Source: JBCCFW01 sp039029535 (lineage in GTDB: Bacteria > Acidobacteriota > JBCCFW01). From it: a stretch of DNA of 13,052 bases. Shown here piece by piece: positions 5,110 through 13,052 of this stretch. The stretch covers positions 1-13,052 of the forward strand of contig JBCCFW010000203.1 of assembly GCA_039029535.1 (NCBI GenBank), given 5' to 3'. Both the position numbers and the translations under genes were made by a program. The notes under the pieces are model-generated. The model ran no database searches. It was not told where the DNA came from and saw only the letters and a program-made list of their open reading frames with translations. Every line of letters starts with the position of its first letter. The first letter of the stretch is position 1.

Positions 5110-6348
5110 ATGACGAGTTGCCTGAAACGGACCGCATGCCTGGTCCTGGCGTTGGCTCTCTCGGGTTGCCGTGCCAACAATCAGACTGCGCTCGTGTCTC
5201 AAGTGCTCGATGAATGGCGACTCCACGTCGAGCAAGAGGACGACTACGCGACTGCCGCGGAGCGTGCTCAGGCCTTCGGAGATCGGGCCTGGTCCAAGCT
5301 GGACAGTCGGTCGCTCTCGCTCGACGACTACTCGCGCTTGCTCTCGGCGCGCGTGCATCCCGGAGCCGAGCTCGAGCACGTCTTGCGAGTGGAGCTGGAG
5401 AAGCGTTCAGCGGCCCAGGGAGAAGAGGGAGGGCTGGCTGCCCTGCTGAGGCTCCACTTGATGGAGCACGCTTCTCCAGCAGAGTCGTTCGAAGTCGTCG
5501 ACGTGGCCCTGAGCCACCCGGCTCTCCCTCAGTTGCTGCAGGATGGCGCGGCTTGGCAGCACTTCTCTGGGCTGCTTCGGGCCGACCAGCAGATCCTCCT
5601 CTACTCGAATCGACAGCGCATCGCCGACCTGGCTGGACACCTGCCCGAGCGGCTGCCTCCTCAGTCGTTGGTCGTGCTCCAGCCACTCCTACTTGGCTTG
5701 GCCACTGTCGACCCCTCCCATCCAGAGCTCTACTCGAGTTTCAAGGAACGACTGTCGGCTGCGTTCAGGGCGGAGATCGCGGACCCCGACGATTCGCTCG
5801 GGGTGGAAGAGCTCGAGAGACTCCGCCTCGGCCTCTCCCTCCTCGAAAGCGTGGACTCTCGCCGAGTCATCGGTTCCCAGGCGCCCGAGTTGGAGCTCGC
5901 GTGGGTGACCAAGGAGGGAGCACCGGCGTCCCTCGCCGACCTGCGTGGGCGCTTGGTGGTCCTGGAGTTCTGGGCGACCTGGTGTGGCAACTGCGTGGCG
6001 AAGTTCGATGAGCTTCGAAGACTGAGGTCTGAGCTCGACGAGGACGAGATCGTCCTCATCGGAGCCACTTGGTTACAGGGCCAGTTCTTCCTCGATGGGA
6101 AGCTCCTCGACTTGGTCGGGACTCCCGAGCTCGAGATCGAGCAGCTCCAAGTCTACGCCGAGAAAGAGGAGATGACCTGGCCCATTGCGCTGACGGACCA
6201 GTTCCAAGCCGTCAAGGAGCTCGGCATTAAGGGCTTGCCGCACGTGACAGTGGTCGACCGTCTTGGACGCATCCGCGGCAACGGCTCGGACCTTGGCGTC
6301 ACCGAGCTGCGCGAGCTCATCAAGAGCCTGCAGGCCGAAGGCTCCTGA
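5110..6348 (+). CDS. Lipoprotein with C-terminal TlpA/ResA-like thioredoxin domain
   Basis: The start is ATG 5110, with GAGG at 5097-5100 and 9-base spacing, and it gives a clear lipoprotein signal (CLVLALALSGC, lipid Cys20). The frame extends upstream to 5062 but would spoil that signal. Residues about 25-250 form a helical region of unknown family. Residues about 255-410 are a TlpA-like thioredoxin domain: GSQAPELEL opening, DLRGRLVVLEFWATWCGNC with active cysteines C292 and C295, and cis-Pro P377 in GIKGLPHVTVVD. An insertion (about 322-355, LQGQFFLDGKLLDLVG) sits after the strand ending IGATW. The protein should be a membrane-anchored periplasmic thiol-disulfide oxidoreductase. Its redox direction (reductase or oxidase) cannot be read from CGNC alone. 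The preceding Cys-rich protein is a natural candidate substrate, and the two genes are likely co-transcribed. Confidence 0.88.
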   Translation: MTSCLKRTACLVLALALSGCRANNQTALVSQVLDEWRLHVEQEDDYATAAERAQAFGDRAWSKLDSRSLSLDDYSRLLSARVHPGAELEHVLRVELEKRSAAQGEEGGLAALLRLHLMEHASPAESFEVVDVALSHPALPQLLQDGAAWQHFSGLLRADQQILLYSNRQRIADLAGHLPERLPPQSLVVLQPLLLGLATVDPSHPELYSSFKERLSAAFRAEIADPDDSLGVEELERLRLGLSLLESVDSRRVIGSQAPELELAWVTKEGAPASLADLRGRLVVLEFWATWCGNCVAKFDELRRLRSELDEDEIVLIGATWLQGQFFLDGKLLDLVGTPELEIEQLQVYAEKEEMTWPIALTDQFQAVKELGIKGLPHVTVVDRLGRIRGNGSDLGVTELRELIKSLQAEGS

Positions 6349-6749
6349 GAGCCCTCCAGAGTCACGCAGCCCCCTCAGCCAAGCCAAGAAGTCAGGAGGG
6401 ATGCGCACAGCACGCTCCCCCAAGCCGCAGCCGCAGAGAGCGCAAGCGTCGAGCCTGATCGCGAGTCGTGACGCTCTTCGAGAGCCGTAGACCGCCGGCG
6501 ATGCCCGCGTTCGACGGTCCTCTCGTGCCGTCACGTCCTCGTCGAGGAAGCAGCTCCAGTGACAAGGCCGCTCGGGTCTCCCGTCTCTTGACAGGGATGA
6601 GACACCCTCGCTCCCCGCCGACCAGCAGAATCCCGTAGGGAGCGCGGCATCGGCAAACTTCCGTCCCCAGCGTGCCGCATCCCAAACACCCGAGGGCCGT
6701 CGCCCGTACCATCGGCTAGGCTTCCTCGACTCTGCTCGGAGGGCAGGAC
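6349..6749. other. Intergenic gap before the MoxR/ABC operon
   Basis: No supportable gene was found in this 401-base stretch. Open frames on both strands are composition-driven and lack start signals or recognisable products. It contains TTGACA at 6588-6593, flanked by the short inverted repeat GTCTC (6583-6587) and GAGAC (6599-6603), and a ribosome binding site GGAGGG at 6738-6743 for the next gene. No strong terminator with a T-run was seen after the thioredoxin gene. Confidence 0.5.
6588..6593 (+). promoter_or_regulatory. Candidate -35 element upstream of the MoxR operon
   Basis: TTGACA at 6588-6593 is a perfect sigma-70-type -35 hexamer, but the sequence 17 bases later (CTCCCC) is no -10 element. 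It shares its context with the hexamer at 4208: GTC(G/T)CTTGACAG(C/G)G followed by TGAG. It is 157 bases before the first gene and lies between GTCTC and GAGAC arms, so it might instead be a regulator site. Confidence 0.2.
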
Positions 6750-8639
6750 GTGACGCACGACTCGGCAACGGCACTGACGCGAACGCTGCTCGCAGCGGGT
6801 CGGAAGCTCCGACTCCGCCGGGCCGCCGAAGCCGCGCTCATCGCCCTGCCGTGGGGACTCGCCGCGGCCGCCCTCCTCGTGGTCGCGAGTCGCCTGCTCC
6901 CCGCTCTCCGTCACGCTGGCCTGCAAGGCACGCCGCTGCTGCTCGCCGTGCTCACGCTGGCGATCGCTCCTCCCGTGATCGCGGCGCTGCTCGCCGGTCG
7001 CAAGCGCTTCGCACCGATGGAGCTGGCCCTCCTCGCCGACCGAAGGCTCGACTCCGACGAGCGCATCGCCACCGCGACCTGGATCGGCACTCAGTCCGAC
7101 GGTGAGAGCGACGCCGCCCTCGAGCAAGAAGCCCTCGCGCTCCTCGAAGACCGCGAGGTCGACGCCCTCTTCCCCTGGCGACGCCGACTCGGCCCGACGC
7201 CGCTGCTCGCGCTGGTCGCTCTCGTCGGCGCCACCCAGCTCCCCCTCCGTGAGCTCACCACTCCCGAGGCCCCTCCCCCCGACGAGACGGTCGCGGTCGT
7301 GGCCGAGGATCTCGCCGAGGAGCTCGAGAAGCTGGTCGAGGAGATGGCCGAAGACGAAGCGCCGACGGAGGCGCGCGAGGTTCTCGACGAGCTGCTCGAG
7401 GACGCCAAGGATCTCGCCGGCACGCCGACCTCACGCGAGGAAGCCGAGGATCGTCTCGGTCGGCTCGAAGACGCCCTGGAAGAAGCCCGCGCTCGACGTG
7501 AGGCCACCGACTCCAACGCGCTGGAACGTTCCCTCGGCAGCCTCGAACAAGCCGCGCTGTCGCGTCTCGGTCGTCGCGCCGACGAAGACGAAGCCGCCAC
7601 GCTCGCTCAACAGCTCCAAGAGCTGGCAGCCGAGCTGCGCTCCGGCATCGACTTCGATCAGGCCGAGGCCCTCCGACTGAGCAATCGCTTCTTCGACGCG
7701 GCCGAAGCCCTGATGGACGGTTCCCACGCCGAGCTCGGCGAGATGCTGAAGCGTCTGGCCGAGGCTCTCGAAGCCGGTGACAGCGAAGAGGCCGCGCGCA
7801 TCCTCGACGAGCTCGCTGCCTCAGAAGCCCTGCAAGAGGCCCTGAAGGAGATGGCGGGTGACGACGCCCTCGCCGACGCCGAGGCGCTGCTCCGTCAGGC
7901 CCGCGCGCAGCTCGGCGAGGCCCAGGCCGACGAGCGCTCGCAGCTCGAAGCCGTCGACCTCGCCGAGGTCCTCGAGGCGGCCGCCGAGATCATGGAGCAG
8001 GAGGGCATGGAGGGCACGCCCGACCAGCTTCGCGAGATCGCCGAGCGGGTCAGCTCGAACCGGACCACCTCCGCGGGTCGCCTCGCCGAGGAGCTCCTCG
8101 CGTCCGGAGAGCTCGGTGAGCCCACGCCGAGCCGCGAGGCCAGTCAGGCGCAAGCCGCTGCCGAAGCCGCCCTCCGTCAGTTGCTGGGCGCCCTCAGCGG
8201 GGAAGGCGGCGGCCAACGACCCGGTCCCGCTCGCGACTGGGGCGTGGGCACGACCAACGAGGACACGGGCACCCGTGCCGCCAGGAACCGCGGTCAGCAG
8301 ACCGACCGTGAGTCGGATGAGACCAGTAGCTGGCGCGAGGCCTACGAGGCGCTCGCCGAGAGCGAGCGTCTCCAGGACGCGCGGGGCCGAAGCACGAAGG
8401 TGTCCGGACAGGCCGGCCAGGGTGAGCACGTGACGGTGCCCACCTGGACCAGCGCCAACTCCCGAGAAGAAGCGCAGCTCCCCGTCGTCTCGCTCCCCGC
8501 CAGCCACGCCCAGGCCCTGGAGCAGGCGCTGTCGGAGGAGACCATCGCGCCCCGTCATCGGAAGAGCGTGGAGCGTTACTTCGATCAGCTCGCCGGACGC
8601 GGTGTCGCACCGCCGTCAGAGGACCCGAAAGATGACTGA
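6750..8639 (+). CDS. DUF4175-like membrane protein with long acidic coiled coil
   Basis: The GTG start at 6750 has GGAGGG at 6738-6743 with 6-base spacing. The 629-residue protein has three hydrophobic segments: residues about 26-47 (ALIALPWGLAAAALLVVAS), 61-82 and 148-164. Between the second and third lies ELALLADRRLDSDERIATAT, typical of the large membrane proteins encoded beside MoxR ATPases. Residues about 184-460 are a long, very acidic helical or coiled-coil stretch (EELEKLVEEMAEDEAPTEAR, EALKRLAEALEAGDSEEAAR-type repeats). Residues about 490-560 are Gly/Thr/Arg-rich and probably disordered. The C-terminus ends in SVERYFDQLAG (about 609-619), a motif often closing this protein type. It most likely acts as a membrane-bound partner of the MoxR system. 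The stop overlaps the moxR start by 8 bases. The family label is by layout, not by alignment. Confidence 0.7.
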   Translation: MTHDSATALTRTLLAAGRKLRLRRAAEAALIALPWGLAAAALLVVASRLLPALRHAGLQGTPLLLAVLTLAIAPPVIAALLAGRKRFAPMELALLADRRLDSDERIATATWIGTQSDGESDAALEQEALALLEDREVDALFPWRRRLGPTPLLALVALVGATQLPLRELTTPEAPPPDETVAVVAEDLAEELEKLVEEMAEDEAPTEAREVLDELLEDAKDLAGTPTSREEAEDRLGRLEDALEEARARREATDSNALERSLGSLEQAALSRLGRRADEDEAATLAQQLQELAAELRSGIDFDQAEALRLSNRFFDAAEALMDGSHAELGEMLKRLAEALEAGDSEEAARILDELAASEALQEALKEMAGDDALADAEALLRQARAQLGEAQADERSQLEAVDLAEVLEAAAEIMEQEGMEGTPDQLREIAERVSSNRTTSAGRLAEELLASGELGEPTPSREASQAQAAAEAALRQLLGALSGEGGGQRPGPARDWGVGTTNEDTGTRAARNRGQQTDRESDETSSWREAYEALAESERLQDARGRSTKVSGQAGQGEHVTVPTWTSANSREEAQLPVVSLPASHAQALEQALSEETIAPRHRKSVERYFDQLAGRGVAPPSEDPKDD

Positions 8640-9639
8640 CTTCAACGCCGCCCGTGAGCACGTCGCCCAGGTCAAGGAGGAGGTCGGCCGCGTGATGGTC
8701 GGCCAGGACGCCATCGTCGAGGGCGTGCTCTGCGGTCTCTTCACCGGTGGTCACGTGCTGCTCGAAGGTCTTCCCGGCCTCGGCAAGACCGTGCTCGTGA
8801 AGACCCTGGCGGCCGCCACCAGTCTCGACTTCTCGCGCATCCAGTTCACGCCGGACCTCATGCCCGCCGACGTGCTGGGCACGACCGTCATCGACGAGGA
8901 CGATGCGGGCCGTCGCAGCTTCCGCTTCGAGGAAGGCCCGATCTTCTCCAACATCGTGCTGGCCGACGAGATCAACCGCGCCACCCCGAAGACCCAGTCC
9001 GCCATGCTCGAGGCCATGCAGGAACGGCAGGTCACCACCTCCGGCACGACTCGCCCGCTGCCCAGCCCGTTCTGCGTCCTCGCCACCCAGAACCCGCTGG
9101 AGATGGAAGGCACCTTCCCGCTTCCCGAGGCCCAGCTCGACCGCTTCGCGATGAAGCTGCTCGTGCCCTACCCGAGCCTCGAAGAGCTTCAGACCATCAT
9201 GGAGCGCACGACCGGAGCCGAGGTTCCGGAAGCTCGCTCCCGCATCGACGGCGACGCCGTCGAGACCGTCCGCGCCTGCCTGCGGGAGATGCCCGTCATC
9301 CCCCCGGTGCGTGACGCCTGCCTCCGTCTCCTGCTCGCCACGCAGCCCGACGGCGACGGTGCCTCCGAGGCCAGCCGGGCTCACGTCCGGGTCGGCGCCT
9401 CGCCCCGCGGCGCCCAGTCCATCCTCGCCGGCGCCCGCTTCCGCGCCCTGCTCTCAGGCCGCGACTCGGTCTCCTTCGGCGACCTGCGCAGCTGCGTCAT
9501 TCCTTGCCTGCGTCACCGCCTGGTCCTCTCCTTCGAGGCCGAGGCCGCCGGCAAGACCGCCGACGACGTCATCGAGGACATCCTCGAAACGATGACCGAC
9601 CTCTCCGCCGAGCTCGAAGAGGAGGCCGTGAGCTCGTGA
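8632..9639 (+). CDS. MoxR-family AAA+ ATPase
   Basis: This 335-residue AAA+ ATPase is predicted to act as a chaperone that remodels or inserts factors into partner complexes, usually together with von Willebrand factor A proteins. The start is ATG 8632, inside the end of the preceding gene, with AGAGGA at 8618-8623 and 8-base spacing. Walker A is GLPGLGKT (46-53) and Walker B is IVLADEINRA (108-117, D112 and E113). Other motifs are the ATPKTQSAMLEAMQERQVT segment (117-135), sensor 1 ATQNP (151-155), the EAQLDRF arginine finger (166-172) and sensor 2 GASPRG. All hallmark residues are present, so it should be active. A short Gly/Ala insertion (DGDGASEAS) precedes the sensor 2 region. The stop overlaps the next start as GTGA. 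No DUF58 or VWA gene follows directly, as it often does elsewhere. Confidence 0.93.
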   Translation: MTDFNAAREHVAQVKEEVGRVMVGQDAIVEGVLCGLFTGGHVLLEGLPGLGKTVLVKTLAAATSLDFSRIQFTPDLMPADVLGTTVIDEDDAGRRSFRFEEGPIFSNIVLADEINRATPKTQSAMLEAMQERQVTTSGTTRPLPSPFCVLATQNPLEMEGTFPLPEAQLDRFAMKLLVPYPSLEELQTIMERTTGAEVPEARSRIDGDAVETVRACLREMPVIPPVRDACLRLLLATQPDGDGASEASRAHVRVGASPRGAQSILAGARFRALLSGRDSVSFGDLRSCVIPCLRHRLVLSFEAEAAGKTADDVIEDILETMTDLSAELEEEAVSS

Positions 9640-10594
9640 GTCCGGCCATCGTCATCGAGGACCTGAGCCATCGCTACTCGAAGCTCGACGTGCCGGCGGT
9701 GGCTCGCCTGAACCTCGTCGTCGAGCCCGGCGAGATCCTCGGCTTCGTCGGTCCCAACGGCGCGGGCAAGACGACGACCCTGAGCCTCCTCGCCGGCTTG
9801 CTCGAGCCCCAGGAGGGTCGCATCGAGATCGCCGGCGCGTTCCTGCCGGGCCAGGGCGACCTCGTCCGCTCACGCGTGGGCTACCTGCCCGACTACTTCG
9901 GCGTGCCCGACGGTCTCAGTTGTCGTCAATACCTGCTGTTCTTCGCCGGCCTGCAAGGCCTCCCCGGCGACACCGCGGCCGGTCGCATCGACGAGCTCCT
10001 CGAGCTCACGCAGCTCACCGAGCGTGCCGACGACCTCGCCGAGGGGCTCTCACGTGGGCTCACTCAGCGACTCGGTCTCGCACGCGTCCTCCTGCACGAC
10101 CCGGCCGTCCTCCTTCTCGACGAGCCGGCCTCCGGGCTCGATCCGCGCTCGCGTGTCGAGATCCGCGAGGTGCTGATCGGGCTGGCCGAGCGAGGCAAGA
10201 CGATCATCGTCTCCTCTCACGTCCTCGCCGACCTGGCAGCCGCCTGCTCGAGTCTCGCCATGATCGAGCGAGGCGAGCTGCTGTTCCGCGGCAGCGTCGA
10301 GGAGGCCCTGAGCGCAGCCGAGCGCCAGCGACCGGCCGCCGTCCTCGTCGCCTGTCTCGAAGGCCCCGATCGCACCGCTGCCGCCCTCGCCGAGCACTTC
10401 TCCGAGGAGGACCTCGAAGAGATCGACGGCGGCCTCCTTCGCGTGCACGTGCAGCGCCCCGAGACCGAGGGTCCTCGAGCCGTCGCGTGGCTCGGTGAGC
10501 AGCTCGATCGCGCCGGACTCCAACCCTGTCACCTCGAGCTCGAGCCCCTCGACCTGGAGCGCGCCTTCATGACCTTGACCACCGGACGACTCGC

Positions 10595-10598
<4 letters not shown>
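9636..10598 (+). CDS. ABC transporter ATP-binding protein, first of a tandem pair
   Basis: This 320-residue ABC-type ATPase is of the CcmA/NatA-like kind, probably energising an exporter. The start is GTG 9636, overlapping the moxR stop as GTGA. The frame is open much further upstream, but there it is a shadow of moxR. Motifs are Walker A GPNGAGKT (39-46), the YLPDYFG block after the Q-loop position (83-89), signature LSRGL (138-142), Walker B VLLLDE (158-163), the D-loop SGLDPR and H-loop His195 in VSSHVLAD. After about residue 215 a C-terminal extension of about 105 residues (RPAAVLVACLEGPDRTAAAL, then DLERAFMTLTTG) is typical of this group. The signature has Arg and Leu where LSGGQ is usual, as its neighbour has LSRGM. 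The permease is not in the window. Confidence 0.93.
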
Positions 10599-11583
<985 letters not shown>

Positions 11584-11587
<4 letters not shown>

Positions 11588-13052
11588 GATCGAGAGGAGC
11601 CACCCACGTCCGACTGCTCGTCGCGACGGGCCTGCTGCTCCTGGGAGGGACCCGGCTCGAGGCCGCCCCCACCCTGAAGGTGGCACCTGCCCTCGAGGTC
11701 CGCACCGACGGACGCTTCCTTCTCGACGTCGTGCTCGAAAACGACGGTCGGGCCAGGGAGGGTCGACTGACTCTCGAGACTCACGAGCAGATGCCCACGA
11801 CGATCGTGCCCGTCGAGCTCGCGCCTCACTCCCGCAAGCGACTGACGGTGAGCCACGTCGACAGCTACGCCCGCGAGATCGTCGTGACCTGGAGTGACCA
11901 GACCTCCGAGACGGTCGAGGCCCACGTCCATCAACCCTCCGCCTACGAGCTCGTCACGGCGGTGCTCGGACGCACCCCACCGGACCTGCGACACGACCGC
12001 ATCGCCGACCATCACTTCGTCGTGAAGCTCGAGCCGGACCGGCTCCCCGAGCTCGGCGCGGCCTGGCCCCGTCTCGACTCCCTCGTCTGGTCGGCCCCTC
12101 GCGTCGATGACCTCACGCCGATCCAACGTGACGCGCTCATCGACTGGGTGCGCAGTGGCGGTCGGCTGGTGGCCGGTCGCGCGGAGGACCAGCCCGACGC
12201 ATTGAAGGAGCTCGGGCTCGACGTCCTGCTCGGCACCGATGGCGCCGGTCTCGGCGAGGTCACCGTCTTGCCCGTCGACCTGGGTCGGTCCCGCGAGCAC
12301 GGAGACGTCCTGCTCCCCTCGCTGAACCCGAAGCAGTCCTACTACCGTCGTCACCAGCTACCCGCGGCGTTCGGGTCGCGGCTCATCGGCGTCGTCCCCA
12401 CCGGCTCGCTGCGTGGCCTCTGGGTCGGCGCGATCCTCTTCGGACACGTCATCGCGCTCGCCCTGCTCGCGTTCAAGACGGCGGATCTTCGCAAGTCCGG
12501 CCAGACGAAGGAGGGTTGGCGCTCACTGGTGTTGCCCAGCCTGATCACCGTCCCGGCCGTGCTCGTGCTCGGACTGGGAACGCTCCGACCTGCGCACGTC
12601 GAGCGCGTGGATCTCATCGAGCTCGACGATGCCGGCGTGCCGCGACGGGCGATGACCTACGTCCTCACCTTCTCGCCTCACGCGACGGAGTGGGCGCTCT
12701 CCCTGGACGAGGCGCTGAACGTGCGCTTCGAGACCGAGTACCGGCAACGCTGGGCGTTCCAGCCCGGCCTGGAGCTGACGGGTCAGCCGGATCGCAGCGG
12801 GCGTCGCGTGGGGGCCTGGTCACGGTCGGCGCCACGTCAGGCCCAGCTCATTCGCATCGACTGGATCCCCGACCCCTCGCTGGCAAGCGAGGCGGCGCGC
12901 TGCTTCGAGGAAGGGCCGGTAGTCCGACATGCCAGCGATCAGGTCGGCGACTCGGAGAGCGTGCGATCGTTCCGCCGATTGCGAGGACGCCGCGCGGCGC
13001 GGGCCGGCGACTGGTTGCCCTTCCTCGCCTCGATCACCCGCCGACAGCAGAG
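11584..13052 (+). CDS. Exported/membrane protein with GATase-like segment, 3' end beyond window
   Basis: This frame is open from TTG 11584 to the window end with no stop, 489 residues visible. The TTG overlaps the previous stop as TTGA and has GAGG at 11573-11576 with 7-base spacing. It gives a signal peptide: basic n-region RSRGATHVR, core LLVATGLLLLGG, and a likely cleavage near LEA/AP. Residues about 30-130 look like a beta-sandwich extracytoplasmic domain. About 163-197 (LDSLVWSAPRVDDLTPIQRD, then ALIDWVRSGGRLVAG) has the pattern of a class I glutamine amidotransferase-like fold, often used as a non-catalytic module in MoxR/ABC operons. Two transmembrane helices follow (about 278-300 and 314-336), then a soluble region with HVERVDLIELDDAGVPR. 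No Cys-His-Glu catalytic triad is evident in the part seen. It may be the transporter's accessory subunit. The family assignment is by pattern only. Confidence 0.75.

Noticed and set aside
6073..6774. Minus-strand frame of 233 codons across the gap before the MoxR operon
   Set aside because: Half of it is antisense to the thioredoxin domain, and the rest shows no recognisable protein or start signal.
8194..9384. Long minus-strand open frame of 396 codons across moxR
   Set aside because: It is antisense to a gene with all AAA+ motifs. Its product is low-complexity Gly/His/Arg, as expected from high-GC codon shadows.
9504..9635. N-terminal extension of the first ABC ATPase
   Set aside because: It is out-of-frame moxR sequence. 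ABC homology starts at MSPAIVIEDL from GTG 9636.

Overview
The window is high-GC bacterial DNA, all transcribed left to right apart from two gaps. The two clusters carry lipoprotein and exported-protein signals, a flotillin (FloA), a MoxR-type AAA+ ATPase and a DUF4175-like membrane coiled-coil protein. This suits a Gram-negative, high-GC environmental bacterium. A Planctomycetota-type genome is my best guess, from gene style only and not proven.

Region 1 (1-3767) is a tightly packed cluster. It opens with a FloA gene that has lost its N-terminal half and is joined to about 80-100 AT-rich bases unlike anything else here. Then follow a class I SAM methyltransferase, a 59-residue protein of unknown function, a single-pass proline-rich membrane protein, and a lipoprotein with an M48 (HtpX/BepA-like) peptidase fold whose HExxH zinc motif has decayed to EQVAH. 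The junctions overlap or nearly touch, so the genes are probably co-transcribed and partly translationally coupled.

Region 2 (3768-6348) looks like accessory DNA. A 569-base gap holds a good hairpin, inverted repeats and only weak small ORFs. Next comes an exported protein with 12 cysteines near its C-terminus, whose start shows either a frameshift or a coupled leader peptide. The region ends with a lipoprotein carrying a C-terminal TlpA-like thioredoxin domain (WCGNC). Third-codon-position GC in the gap and in the Cys-rich gene is visibly lower than in the flanking operons.

Region 3 (6349-13052) begins with a 401-base gap, then a second overlapping operon: DUF4175-like membrane/coiled-coil protein, MoxR ATPase, two tandem paralogous ABC ATPases, and an exported or membrane protein with a GATase-like segment that runs off the window. 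The last gene begins at a TTG overlapping the previous stop. The layout resembles MoxR-centred envelope operons. The ABC permease, and any DUF58 or von Willebrand factor A partners, would be expected beyond base 13052.

The most interesting points are the catalytically dead M48 lipoprotein beside a flotillin, the truncated flotillin junction, the pairing of a Cys-rich exported protein with a thioredoxin lipoprotein, and the start-site anomaly of the Cys-rich gene.
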